NCBI GenBank assembly: GCA_963693085.1
Contig: OY856412.1
Location: 1,126,867,744 to 1,126,931,743, forward strand
Direction: 5' to 3'
DNA from: Alisma plantago-aquatica
Lineage: Eukaryota; Streptophyta; Magnoliopsida; Alismatales; Alismataceae
DNA: 64,000 nt
Shown here: one piece after another, positions 47,930 through 59,639 of the stretch
How positions within the stretch are numbered: position 1 is the first letter of the stretch
Layout of the letters: the number at the start of each line of letters is the position of its first letter
Made by a program: the position numbers and the translations under genes
Notes under the pieces: model-generated
Seen by the model: the letters and a program-made list of their open reading frames with translations, nothing else
What the model was told of the DNA's origin: nothing
Database searches by the model: none

Positions 47930-50747
47930 GGGTAAAGTTGAGGAACTATATGAATGATAATGTTGATACTTTAAAGAGAAAGGGTATAAGGGACAAGATG
48001 ATGTTTAAATCGTTATATGTCTAATGTTATACAGGTGTAACGACTCTATATACCTTATAAAGATGAGAACATGAAACTCTTAGGAGTTATGTATGCAACA
48101 TTACATAATGGGGTGAGTAACATCATATGGGTTGAAATACCTAAAGTGGATGATAATGGTTTATTCTATATCAACAATGCCTAACCATTAGATAAGTCCA
48201 TATCAATAATAATAGTTGGACAATTCTAATGTGTAACCTAAACACTATATGATAAAAGTGACAGGTGAATGGATAAGTATTAAGAGGGAAATACCTTAAT
48301 ACAAGGTTAGTTGATTAACCTAAGTAAGATGGAGATGAGGAGAAAAGTGATACATCAAGACATGATAAATATCACATTTAGCATTTCAAGATTGATATAC
48401 CTTGATGCACCTCAATCCAACATATTTGGATAAAACACATGAAGTGTGTGTTATGTAGTTGTTACAATAATATTGTAATGAGTTTGATATACTTTGATAA
48501 GTATAGGCTAATATACTATGAGAAAGGGGTTAAGCCAAGATAATGGGTATGATATAAACATACCATGATAAAGTTGAGAGATGAACTCATACCTTGAATT
48601 GGTAATCATTAATGATATATGATTAGAGTAACAAGCATGAATGAATACTTGTGATAGCAATAGATGCCCCTAGAGGAGTGGAGCAATATTTTAGGGTGGG
48701 ACTAATAATGTGAACATGAAACCCTAATCAATGTGAAATGGGAAATCCTAACCCTAAATTGGGTAAAGGGATAGAAAATTCTATTTGTTAGTGAACCCTA
48801 ATCCTGATAAAGGAATGGTGATGTTACTATTGTATTACATGATGTGATATGTGACTTTTATGACTATTATCATGTCTATTAAACATGCATACATCATGAG
48901 ATGATGATCATAGTCATATTTGAGCTATGACTTTCATATAATAAAATATTGAGTGGCCTTGTGTGCCTTAATGTTGATGTTGCTTAGTAAAAGTAACAAA
49001 ATGTGCATGGACTTATGAGTCATATGAGTAAGTTGTTTCCTAGTGAAAGGTGACAAGACACTTAATAGGCCATGTGAGCCATGTGAGATGTTTGTGTAAC
49101 AAGTATTATGTATACCTCGGTCTGAGAACCTAGAGATAATAGTTACCTAACAAGTGGTAATAGTGATTAATGATGAATTGAGGGTATGAATACCCAGTTT
49201 TGATAAGTAAGATAATGATGTTTCTGTGAGATGTGAACTTTCAAGTAATGAGATAAGGGACTGAGATCCCAATGCCTCATAAAGAATGAGAAGTGAATGA
49301 TGTAAATAGTACATGTTTCTTTGTAGCAATTGTCTTAATAAGTTATGGTTGAGAGCATGACTGATGCTAAAAGAATATGCTAATGTACTTAATTAATTAA
49401 GTGAAATCATATAATGTAGAGCCCTTACCATAGATCCATCAACGTCAGAACTGTTGAATGGTGAAATGGGTGCTCTGCGGCAAAACCCAGAATGCATATT
49501 TTGAATATGTGGGCGCAATGGGCGAATGTATCCTGACGTCCTAATGAGGGAATTGATGAAAGGTAAACATTAAACCTCTCAATCCTTCATTTTTGTACTG
49601 GGATGGATGTATCACGAATCTCCTGATAATTGGGTAGATGCAGTACACATCTCCCAATAATATTAATGCCATATCGATGGAGATAAATATGAAATCTCAC
49701 GATTGTGAAGATAGTACAACACGCCATTGTAACTCTAATAGCGAAGTTTCCAGTATACCCTAGAAAGCTATATAGTAGAGACACAAGATGTCATGCATGT
49801 GATCTCGCATTGACCTAGATGTGGGAGGTCTTGGTAGCCGGCTCTACCATTGACCTTGTATGGTACTGATTTCGACTTCACAGTGGTCGGTTGGAGTATG
49901 AGCGGTATACCTCATCTCCTTAGGGCATAAGTGTGGTTGTAAAATGTAATCAGTCGTATAGCATGTTTTTCTTAAGGATTGAATATGAAAATTAATTGGC
50001 TGATGTTACATTCCTTTTATGCATCTCTAGTTGATAGATGTTATTCATATCTCTTTATATTCATTGCAGGTAGATGGATGAAATATGATTCTACCATGGA
50101 TAGATGCAATGCTCTCCTTAGGAAAAGAGATTACCTTACTCTGTTCATTCAATGATTAATACTACTGTTAATATATAAGAACTCCTATTCAGTTTTATTA
50201 TAATAAAGTGCTATAACAATGTTTTGGCGGAGAGTTATATCTCCCGTTGGGGTAATTTAAAATTGTCTCACCCCCGTGGGATCCAATATTTTTAGGTGGA
50301 CGCAGACGAAGAGGTAGAAACCCTATAGCAGAGAAAGAACAACAGCAACATCCAGGACAACCGTAATATCTCAGGTGGAGATACTGCCTGTCAAGTCATA
50401 TAGATAGTAGTCCTATGTGTCGTCTCTGTACTCTTAGGTCCTCAAAGTTTATAGTTAGTGTTTTTAATGAATCGATCTAAGATTTTGTCTTGATGCCTCG
50501 AGGTTCTTATGTTGTGTGTATATAATGTTAATAGGGTAGCTGATGTTGTAATCCTCGAGAAGAGATGATACAAGTTATGTACTTATGAACCAGGATGTAA
50601 ATGTTATACTTTGGTTTTTGATGAAAAAAATTTCCTATGTGTGGATCTATTTTCAAAAAGTTTTAATTTTTAGTAATTTTCAGTAACCCGCTGTAAATGA
50701 TTCGCTTCCACTTAAGTAAATCTTATTTTTATAAGTTGGATGCCACA
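47930..50747 (+). repeat. 3' LTR of element D, right segment
   Basis: Aligns with 33514-36325 and ends GTTGGATGCCACA. Contains another copy of the cross-family block at about 50230-50300. No gene is seen. Confidence 0.94.
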
Positions 50748-50752
50748 ATAAG
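50748..50752. repeat. Target-site duplication of element D, right copy (ataag)
   Basis: Matches 30152-30156; the F LTR resumes with ctttctat. Confidence 0.95.
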
Positions 50753-50924
50753 CTTTCTATATCATGTTCTTTCTTGAAAATGATGATTTATGTACTAAAA
50801 AGCTATGCTTGATTTGGATTTCTCTTTTTATAATGTTCCCTATTCTGATTTCAGTTCTAGATAAACCTGTGTCATGTGTACGTTATTCTTAAGGTATAAT
50901 GTGACTTGGATTAGGTTGGTTTGA

Positions 50925-51345
50925 CAACCTATGGTGCTAAGCACCTATCAACCAATGGTCAATTTTAGGGTTTAAAGCTGATTTCTTCTATAAACCCATG
51001 ACCCGATGATGGTACCATTGCAACAACCCTATGGTGTTGTCTTCATGATAACTAATGGTCAAGATCAAAGGTGTCAAATGATGGTGACAACCTATGGTCA
51101 CCCCCTTAGGTCAGGTTTTGGATCAATTAGAAGTTTAATGATCAACCATTAATTACCCTACTGATGTTATCAATCAATGATGACATTAGCTTAATATTTG
51201 ATATTGATTAATGAATATAGTATTGATCTAACAACCTATGGTGATTTAATGATCACTAATGATGGTGGATCATGTCTCTACAACCTATGGTGAGTTAAGC
51301 ATTGTAGTTGTAGCATCAATTAAGCCTTAGACCAATGGTTTCTTG
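50925..51345. repeat. CAACCTATGGT / ACCAATGGT motif array in element F LTR
   Basis: Repeated CAACCTATGGTG and ACTAATGGTCA motifs at 20-60 bp spacing, matching the array in the A LTR (26640-27245) in inverted orientation. Confidence 0.6.
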
Positions 51346-54088
51346 GGTCACTTGATGGAATGGTCAGACCTATACTATAATTTATGGTTTTAACATATGA
51401 ACTTGACCCAATGGTCAAGATCTAATGTTTATTCCTCCAAGAAAGTGGAATGATGGCTAATGTAATATGTTGGTCCTAATAATGTGATTTAGATGGTTTC
51501 CTTTATATGATCAACTTAAAGAGCTTACTTGTTGACAATGGATGGCTTATTTTAAATGACAATTGTGGGTTTTACCCTACTCTCAATGGAACTTTTTGTG
51601 TTGTTAATCAAAGGATGTCTAGGGTTAAATGGTGACTCTGTCTAGAGCACAACTCAAGGACTTCATAGGTGGTTTATCCAAGGTGTTTACTTATGTAAAC
51701 AACCAATGGTTCTGGGTGACATTGTGGTATGGTGATATTGGTTGAATGATGATGGAACAAATGGAGGGTTACCCTTAATAAGTAGTCTTACCTATTAACT
51801 CACATGAATAGAAGGGATGATAACCATATTGTGTTGATATGTAACCCTAATGATGTATAGCTTGTTATACCTAGCTTTAATATAACTAAATGATGGTAAT
51901 TGGGTATGAATAGTCCTTGAATGACTAATACAATCATTGAGCACTTTGTTACTATTGTTGAAACCCTAGTATGTTATAACCTGATGGATACACCTTAATT
52001 TATGTGTGGGTTCATACTTGAGAATAGTATGGAATGTGATGGTGATGCTTCACCTTATGCATCCATGATCCAATGGGTATGTCGTGATTTAGGGTTTGGG
52101 TATAAGTGTTGATTAATAACATTGATATACTTTATCATGTTGAACCTAACTCTAATGCAAATAGATAAAGATGAGTATTCATGTTTAACATTCTTATACG
52201 ATGGAATGAGGGTGGAATAACCTCCTTAATATGATCATAACCTTAATATGTTAATTGGTGGTTATCATAGCCACATGGTTGATATTTTCTTATGCTAAAC
52301 ATGTGCATTATGAATATGATGAGGGTTAATCATATCTTGATTTCTTGCATGTTGATGTAATAAAGGAATGTTCTTAATGTTAATATAACCCTACTATGAT
52401 TGTTTATGAATATTTCCTAACTCATTAATGCAATATTGTGTTGATCTGGTGTATTATATGTAAGTGATGTTGTTGAGCCTTGCTATAAGGCATGCAAAGA
52501 TAATGATGATCTTATAGGGAATAGTATGATGTTCTTAATGACCTTGGGCATGGTTGAGCCTTGAATGAGGTGTAATCCTCTTGTGTTGATAAGGGTTGAT
52601 ACCCTGTGATATTGTGAAAAGGATTTATATCATTTGATAGTATGATGGTCTTAATGACCTTTGGGCATGGTTGAGCCCTGAATGAGGTGTAATCCTCTTG
52701 TGTTGGTAAGGGTTGATACCCTGTGAAATTGTGAAAAGGATTGATATCTTGTGATAGTATGATGACTAGTGTAGTCTCATGAATGGCAAGTGAATAGTAC
52801 CATGTGATGATGAGATGAGAAATTATGTTTCATACGTTTTATATCTTTTCAAGTTTTGATATTTATATGCTTGTTAGAAGTGAGTTAGGGTTTGTATGTC
52901 TACTTGTTTGATGCAGCCTTAATTCACCCAATTGGCATAACTAATCAAGTGCAACTCTAATCATGTAGTGCCCTGTGTCGTAGAGCCATCTTCAGTGTTA
53001 GAACTTGCTGGATGGTGAAATGAGTATTCCTAAGGGAAACTCAGAGTGCATACTGTTGAGTATGTGGGGGTGGCATGTTGAGGATATATCCTTGTCATCC
53101 ACAATGCAGATTGTGGAGTTGGCTATGGTCCTCATACATATGATGTGATTGAGAACGGTTGTGGTCGTGTCTAGGTGATTATAACATGATGTGATTAAAG
53201 GACAACTGTGGTTGTACCTCAATGATTGGGTTTGAATACCCTGGTTTCTAGTGTCGTGACCTATACCAAGGGCAAACTAGTGGTTAGCAGCTTGGCTATA
53301 TGTCACTGTGGTGGTAGCTTTGACTGATATGTCACTGCCTTTTTACTCGTACTGATCGAGGGGAAGAGATCTTAGGATACCGACACTCCTAGATCTTGTA
53401 CGGAACTGAATAGCCTTTCACAGGGGTTGGTTGGACTTTGAATGGTACAATTAAAATTCCCCAGGGCATACTAAAAGATGTAATACAACCGTGTAGCATA
53501 TTTTTTAGGATTATACACAATGTTTCACATTGGATGATAACCCTTATTTGTTATCTTTACATAAAGATGATGCTTAGTGCAATTAAGAGATAGTAGATAT
53601 ACTTAGGTTGTGGATATGCTTAAGATTATAGATGTGTACATACAATATCTATGCTTGTGTTGATAACTATACTACTACTGCTGATTATAATCATGATTCT
53701 AGCTATCTCATGTTGTTAGTTATGTTTAGCATGCTAGCCATGCCTTTGTAACTAGAGATGCATATACTACTAATCATGCTTATCCATATAGTCGTGCTTA
53801 TATTTTTATCTCTTCTTATGATGTTGATATGTTCATCCAATTAGACGTGCTCATGTTGTTAGCTATGTTATGTTACTAGACTTGCTCATGATGCTAGATA
53901 TGCATATGGTATTGAATTGCTTATATTGTCAACAAGATAAAGTATGATAGTCTGGCTAATGATGATAGTTATTATCTGCTCCTTTATGTATTTTGTTAAT
54001 CATCAATATTGCTGATATTATTTGTTATATCTGATTAAATTGCTTAACTGTTTAATTACTTAAAAATGTTGTAATCAATAAACGTGGT

Positions 54089-54152
54089 TGGAGGTTATAT
54101 CTCTTGTTGGGACTGGGTCTCACCCTTGTGGTTCACCACATTTTTTTAGGTA
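54089..54152 (+). promoter_or_regulatory. Cross-family conserved LTR block (element F copy)
   Basis: GGAGGTTATATCTCTTG, then GGGTCTCACCC, then CCACATTTTTTTAGGTAA. Closest to the element A copy. Confidence 0.55.
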
Positions 54153-54584
54153 ATTGAAAGTGATGAAAACAAACATGTGGCCGCAAAGAGGAGCTATATT
54201 AATAAATCTTGGATAAAGTTGATTAGATGTCTAGTGTGTCCTAGAGTCGTCCTTGTACTCTCAGGTCCGGGAAGGAATAGTTTGTATATGGTGTTTCAAA
54301 CAAATTAGACTTTTGTTAGTATATTAATGCTTGTTTGTGTGGCATATACAAATATTGTTCTCCTGTGTATGTATGTGGTGGCTAAGATGATATAATAATT
54401 CGTATCAAATTCTTATCATAGTATGGATAAAAGAAAGATGTTGGGCTCTTATGCAAATGTTTCTGAGCAGGTGCTGACGTTGAAATCGGTTTTAATTTAC
54501 CCATATTTTTGGGTATGTGGTTTATTGGTGATTGATTAGGTTTTATGTTTTGAGTAATCTCATTTAGTGTAACGGGTTCTCACA

Positions 54585-55194
54585 CTAATAATTATATGAC
54601 TACGACTTTCTTGTTTGAACTATGATATGTATGTATGCTAGTTTACTTTCTCAAATATTTCCATATAGTATTCTACTATCGTACTCGATGTTTGTCATGT
54701 TAATTTTATAATTTGAACACATAATATCAATATCTATTATACAAACCTTGTGCATCCACATGTAGTCTCGTGGTAAGGACACAAGGTTAAGCGTCTTACT
54801 TGAGTTGCCAAGATAGGACAAACCATGTTGATACATGGATTAGCTCCTAACTATGGCCTTGAGTTTCTTACAAATATCATTAGTTAATCTTGAGCACCCT
54901 CACAGACCCTTCCAATAGGAAGCTGGTCAAAGGCCTTATAATGAATTATATTGTTCGAATAATTGGGGTAAATTAAGTAAAAGATGGGTTCTCTCTTTGC
55001 TAAGTAATTAACTCATTTATTTCTTATTTGCTTACTTATGCACATCTTTTCAAACTATACAAAACTTATATATATGTATCTTTATGTCATGTACTCAACA
55101 CCTTGTGTGTTGACCCGCTTGTTTCACGTATGTTTTAGGTTCAGATATAGCGTGAGAGTTGATGACTTGTGAATATATGTTTAGGTGTACTTGT
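54585..55194. other. Unassigned AT-rich flank of element F
   Basis: About 600 bp with no gene or recognisable repeat end. A stretch at about 54764-54830 (GTCTCGTGGTAAGGACACAA) weakly recalls a tRNA-derived SINE head but lacks a good B box. This should be sequence flanking the F insertion, or older transposon debris. Confidence 0.4.
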
Positions 55195-56320
55195 TGTAAG
55201 ATCCCTATTTAGTAGAGTAGTTGGTGTTAGAAGAAGGATCCTCAGATCACATGCGGAAAACAAAAAAGGGAGATAGCCATTTCTCTAGCTTTAAGAGAGA
55301 CAAGAGGGATCTAGAATACAGTAAGTGTGTGGGTCTATTTACATGTGTATTTTATGGTTCAGGGTTTCCAACTGGAAGATTTTGGAAAAGGCAGTAGATC
55401 ACACCGATGCGCACGAGGCATAGCCCGCAGATCAAGACAATCCGCCATGTGTCATCGATGGATTGTTGTGATCTGTCCGGTTGCCCGAGCTGGATAAAGT
55501 AAATTTTCTCAATTTATGGTTATTTCGGGAATGTTTTGGAGAAAATTGTGAAAAAGTGAATTTTGAATAGAAGTCAAATCAAATAATGAAGGAGAGATAA
55601 AAGACATCAATTTAAGATTATCCTTCACTATTATCCAAAAGATATGTACATTTGTGTGGATAAAGGCAACTGAATTATCTATGAGAAAATGAAAATACTT
55701 AATTCAAGATGATTCAACTAGGTAAATTATGGAAAAAGACTTATAAAAGCAACAATAATTAACAATTTACACTTAAGTCCAAATAATATATTTTCTTTGC
55801 AGAAAATCCCAAACTAGGTAAAGGTGGGTGAAAAGGGGTGGGCTAAATAGGCAGAAAAATGTGAAAAATGGATAAAATATGAAAAATGTGATGAACTCCG
55901 TCATTAGCTAGATAATTAACATTTAAGCATGATCTTCTATTGAGTGAGCAAAAATAAGGTGTCAACACGTGTCAAATTTATTTCCCAATGTTAACCAACT
56001 TAAGAGGACCCCAAGTTCTAACCACATACCAAGTAACAAATGTAGACAATCATTGTTCCAATATATTTTTAGTTTAGTATAATATCTCAAATGAATAAAT
56101 GAGATTTAATCCTCCATAATTTCTAGCAAAACAAAGGAATTTCATTTACTTGCTAAATTTGTCCATCAAGCATCATTTATCATCAACTATAACTTTAAAC
56201 TCTTTCTATTAAATTACATAAACCCATAGTTAGTAAAAATCTAAAAAGATGTTATACTCATCTAGTGATGATTAATTGTACAAAATACTAAATATACAAA
56301 CTAGAAATGAGGATGTGACA
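55195..56320 (-). repeat. Possible degenerate LTR (element G)
   Basis: The left end TGTAAGATCCC, followed by CAGATCACATGCGGAAAAC, resembles the left ends of the B and E LTRs (CACATGAGCGGAAGC, AAGCGGAAGCGAATC). The right end GAGGATGTGACA would be an LTR start on the minus strand (TGTCACATCCTC). It is followed by pyrimidine-rich sequence whose complement (GGGAGAGGAAAGA) is a good polypurine tract. No partner LTR or TSD found, so this is tentative. Confidence 0.4.
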
Positions 56321-57400
56321 TCTTTCCTCTCCCATACGTCCTTTTATTGGTTTACCACCTTGTTTTAGTCACTTGTGCCTCCTTTTTCCTCCATTAACGC
56401 CTCCTTTTACTAGTTTATCACCTCATTTTCTTCCCATTGGTGCCTTGCTTTTTCCTATTAACATCTTCATTTGATAGTTTAACACCTTGTTTTTGTTCGT
56501 GCACCTCTTTTTCTTCCACGAGTGGCACATTTTACTAGTTTGGCGTCTTGTCTCCGCCACTTAGCACCCCTCTTTCCTCCCTCGATGCCTCATTTACTTT
56601 AATTAATGCCTGATTTTCTTCCATAAGCACCTTATTTTTACACTTTTCATGACTCATTTTGATCTCTTAGCACCTCCTTTTCATCACTTCATCTTGGTTT
56701 CATCTCTTCTGGACTTGATATCCTCCTTTGGTGCCTTGTTTTCCTCCATCAACACTTTGGTATCAGTTTCTGACGTCTTCTCTGTTTCTCGCACCTCATT
56801 CTATTTATTGTATCGTTCCTCCTCACTTTCCTCCTCTTCCTATTACTTCCCTCCTCTTAACCTAATATTTTCCTCCTCTTCTTCTATTACTTCCCTCCTC
56901 TCCCTATATTACTTTTGTCCTCCAATTTCTTCTCTTCTCACTTTCCTCCTCCCCTCAATTGCTACAATTCTCTCTCCTCCCATTACTTCTCTCCCTTCCT
57001 GTATTACATCCCTCATCACTTCTCTCTTCTCCCTCCTCACTTCCTTTCTCGCTTCCCATTACTTCTCTCCCGACTTCTCTCCTCTCCCTCCATTACTTAA
57101 CTCCTTAATTCTCTCCTCTCCCTCCATTACTTCCCTCCACATTTTCCATCTCTCTCCTTATTACTCCCCTCATCTCTTCACATTACATCCCTCCTATTGA
57201 TTTCCCTCATCTATTTAAATTATTTTCCTCATCACTTCCTTCCTTCCCCAATTGTTTCTCTCCACAATTTTCTCATTATCACTTTCCTCATGTCTCCAAT
57301 TATTTCCCTCCTCATGTTTCTCCTCCCTTATTTTTCTCCTAAAAATGGGGCTTCAATTCTCTCTCACATTCTCCCTTCCCAACTATTTTTCTCTCTAGTG
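56321..57400. repeat. Pyrimidine-rich low-complexity region
   Basis: About 1 kb of strongly C/T-biased plus strand. First part: degenerate units such as GCACCTCCTTTT and TTTACTAGTTTATCACCTC. Second part: CTCCTCTCCCTCCATTACTT units of about 20-27 bp. The longest frame (56649-57200) is all Ser/Leu/Pro/Phe and is a compositional artefact. It may be the interior of the possible element G, or a simple-repeat expansion. Confidence 0.65.
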
Positions 57401-57752
57401 TGCCACCGGCCACACTTAAAACACCTAAGTGGCTATCCGGTTAAAACGTTGACCCATGCGCAAAACTTCTCCGATGCCCAAAAACTATCATTGCACCGCG
57501 CATACAATAATGCGCATGACGGTCACCACGCGTGAGCAAACTATTTTCGTTTAAACTATTATCAACTTGCTTGAAGCAGGTCTAAGTTTTGCTTGAAGCA
57601 AGGTAGTCTGCTATGAGCAGCACTCAGCGAATCTGTGTGCTGCATCTGGCGTCTACACCGCTTCCCCTAGACCTTTACATACCGCGAAACGATCTTCTAC
57701 TCCTAAAGCAAGGGCACTTCTTCCCTTTTCCGACCATTCGCCGTCTCACAGA

Positions 57753-57878
57753 ATGGGGCTCCTTTCCGACTTGAAAAATGCGTGGGCTGGCCAACAAGTC
57801 GTGGCGTCTTCTCCCGTTGTTGTGGCTTCTCCCAAGGAGGCTTCTGGATCGGAAAGCACCATTCAGGGTCAGCAATAG
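57753..57878 (+). CDS. Candidate short coding exon (41 codons), unknown product
   Basis: ATG in moderate context (CACAGAATGGGG) opening a frame that starts MGLLSDLKNAWAGQQ. It continues with an Ala/Ser/Val-rich segment and ends at TAG 57876-57878. Its balanced base use contrasts with the AT-rich surroundings. It could be a first exon, with a splice donor near CAGGGTCAG (about 57863-57872), of a host gene whose remainder is lost or outside what I can recognise. Or it could be chance. I do not recognise the protein. Confidence 0.25.
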   Translation: MGLLSDLKNAWAGQQVVASSPVVVASPKEASGSESTIQGQQ

Positions 57879-58279
57879 TCGGAATCCTCTGATCTGTTTA
57901 TTTGATTCCATTTGCAGTTCTATAAACTATCAATAGTATTTCTTGTACCATTCTGTGGTTACTTGTTACGTTATGATTCTGAGTAGCCAAGGATGGGTAG
58001 TACGCCTACTTAATTCCCAAAATCATAGCCTCTGGGTGCTGGGTGACTGGATGCATTAGTTGCCTTCTAGTTTCCATTCTTTTGCTGACTCTAACGGTGT
58101 TAGCCTTTTGATTTTCGAACTTATTATTAATATGTTTGCTAGTCATACTTCAAAATTGTTAGGTCAGCACAAACCTTTACATTATATCAATAGTGAGCAT
58201 CCTGCAGCTTTTATCTAACCATTTCCATTCTGCCCCTTATGTTCAGTTAGCAGTTTTCATTTTTACCTCTTGCCACCAG

Positions 58280-58345
58280 CATATGACCGAATGTGGCCAC
58301 CTCCAGAAGTATGACTGCAGGAATATCTCAAAGCAATGGCATAGA
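58280..58345 (+). pseudogene. Candidate degenerate exon, unknown product
   Basis: A splice-acceptor-like TTTTTACCTCTTGCCACCAG precedes a stretch that in one frame reads YDRMWPPPEV, a stop, then LQEYLKAMA and another stop. The composition looks protein-like, but the frame is broken and the family is not recognised. It lies 400 bp downstream of 57753-57878 and could belong to the same relic gene; this is speculative. Confidence 0.2.
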
Positions 58346-58407
58346 AAAATGCGCTTAGGGTACTTAATTAAATCGTAGGTGCTGTTCCAGGTCGTTTATG
58401 AGATACC

Positions 58408-59114
58408 TGTTAGAATGTGTGGGTTCTACTCAAAACCAATTGGCTAGGAGTGAAGGGACCACACACCTTATATGCCCAAAGACCACCACAGAGCTCAACA
58501 GTGTGGGACTATTCCAACATCCCCCCTCAAGTACAACCACATTTTACGAGTTACAACAAGTACGGTGTAATCCTCACACTTGTCTTAGGTCGGCTCTGAT
58601 ACCATATTAGAATTTGTGGGTTCAACTCAAAACCAATTGACTAGGAGTGAAAGGACCACACACCTTATAAACCCAAAGACCACCACAAAATTCAGCGATG
58701 TAGGACTATTCCAACATCCCCCCTCAAGTACTATCACATTTTATGAGTGACAACAGGTACGGTGTAATCCTCACACTTGTCTCAGTTCAACTCTTATACC
58801 GTGTTAGAATGTGAAGGTTCAACTCTAAACCAATTGGCTAGGAGTGAGGAGACCACACACCTTATAAGCCCAAAGGCCACCATAGAGCTCTGCGGTGTGG
58901 GGGCTATTCCAACATCCCCCCTCAAGTACATCTACATTTTACGAGTGACAACAAGTAGGGTGTAATCCTTACACTTGTCTCAGGTCGGCCCTGATACCGT
59001 GTTAGAATGTGTGGGTTTAACTCAAAACTAATTGGCTAGGAGTGAAGGGACCACACACCTTATAAGTTCAAAGACTACCACATAGCTCATCGGTATGAGA
59101 CTATTCAAACAACA
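58408..59114 (-). mobile_element. Tandem TRIM array: four LTRs, three interiors
   Basis: Four copies of a 112-113 bp terminal repeat (58408-58519, 58605-58716, 58802-58914, 59000-about 59114), each TGTTAGAAT...CCAACA or close. They are separated by three 85-bp interiors. Each interior starts with TCCCCCCTC (complement is a polypurine tract) next to one LTR and ends with CTCTGATACCA or a variant (complement TGGTATCAGAG, a Met-tRNA primer site) next to the other. That is a complete TRIM (terminal-repeat retrotransposon in miniature) layout, minus orientation, period about 197 bp. LTR 2 begins TATTAG and LTR 4 has a degraded end. No clear TSD flanks the array. Confidence 0.82.
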
Positions 59115-59635
59115 TCCAAATTGGACCAAACTTCATCCACAAGTTATCTTGGATGTGTTGAATATGAATTTGCCATTATTTCCATATTTTGAAGTTATAT
59201 AATCACATTATTCACTACTTATGCCTTTTACTCATTTTCTCTCCTAAACTTATCGTAATATTTCAAAGTTGTCCAAATTAGATGAAATTTGACATGTATG
59301 CTAATTTTGATATGTAGATTTCGAATTTGAAGTTTGTTTCCACTTTTGAGACTTCTTTTTATGAGATATGTCATATGGCCCATTAACGACCCATTATCTA
59401 AATTATTCATCCAATATCTTCATATTACCACCAAAATGAGTTATGTGGTATATTTTATGTATCCATTATAAACCTAACATTAATGTTAAAACATTATGTT
59501 ACATTAAGGTGATCTATACATGCATTAGCTCATCGGGGTTATACTAAACATCTATTTAGGTCTAACCTTCAACCTTGTTTGGCTAAGACCAAAATGTCAA
59601 CTTCTAGGGTAGGGTTCGAGATCTAGTATGTTACA
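59115..59635. other. Unassigned AT-rich spacer
   Basis: No gene seen. The right end CTAGTATGTTACA reads TGTAACATACTAG on the minus strand, an LTR-like start, just where the copia element is cut off. A truncated gypsy LTR may therefore have broken the copia element here. The other boundary is not visible. Confidence 0.35.
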
Positions 59636-59639
59636 AATA

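Larger units (their letters stand above)
30157..50747 (+). mobile_element. Element D: non-autonomous Tekay-type retrotransposon with 6.2-kb LTRs
   Basis: A complete insertion with ataag duplications. Its 5' LTR is 6169 bp (30157-36325). The 3' LTR is 6166 bp once solo LTR E is removed. The interior is 2334 bp with a primer site, a truncated gag, a 1.4-kb non-coding tail and a polypurine tract. LTR differences near the start are about 3%. LTRs over 6 kb are at the extreme of what is known for plant gypsy elements. Lack of protease, RT, RNase H and integrase means it was mobilised in trans. Confidence 0.93.
28451..54584 (+). mobile_element. Element F: Tekay-type LTR retrotransposon, 3' part only
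   Basis: The outermost recognisable element. Its internal remnant (28451-29102) ends in the family polypurine tract. Its 3' LTR is at 29103-30156 and resumes at 50753 after element D, ending at about 54584 (GGGTTCTCACA). The first 1 kb of the LTR is clearly similar to the inverted complement of the element A LTR, so A and F are relatives in opposite orientation. Element A appears to be inserted into F's interior, which would put F's 5' half left of the window. Confidence 0.8.
50753..54584 (+). repeat. 3' LTR of element F, right segment
   Basis: Continues the F LTR and ends TTTTGAGTAATCTCATTTAG then GGGTTCTCACA. This corresponds to the reverse complement of the A LTR end near 24743-24770. It contains a motif array (50925-51345), a near-duplicate of about 115-120 bp (52531-52625 and 52648-52745, both with GAGGTGTAATCCTCTTGTGT) and the cross-family block (54089-54152). 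With 29103-30156 the LTR is about 4.9 kb. No gene is seen. Confidence 0.82.
57401..58400. other. Low-repeat region with possible remnant gene sequence
   Basis: More GC-balanced and less repetitive than the rest of the window. Contains GCGCATACAATAATGCGC-like palindromic sequence near 57498 and the two candidate exon pieces listed separately. No complete gene can be assembled. Confidence 0.4.

Noticed and set aside
54755..54840. A possible tRNA-derived SINE head (GTCTCGTGGTAAGGACACAA)
   Set aside because: No convincing B box, no poly-A or TSD visible; too weak to list as a SINE.
56649..57200. A 183-residue frame in the C/T-rich region
   Set aside because: Its Ser/Leu/Pro/Phe content comes from pyrimidine-rich codons; no domain and no conservation evidence.
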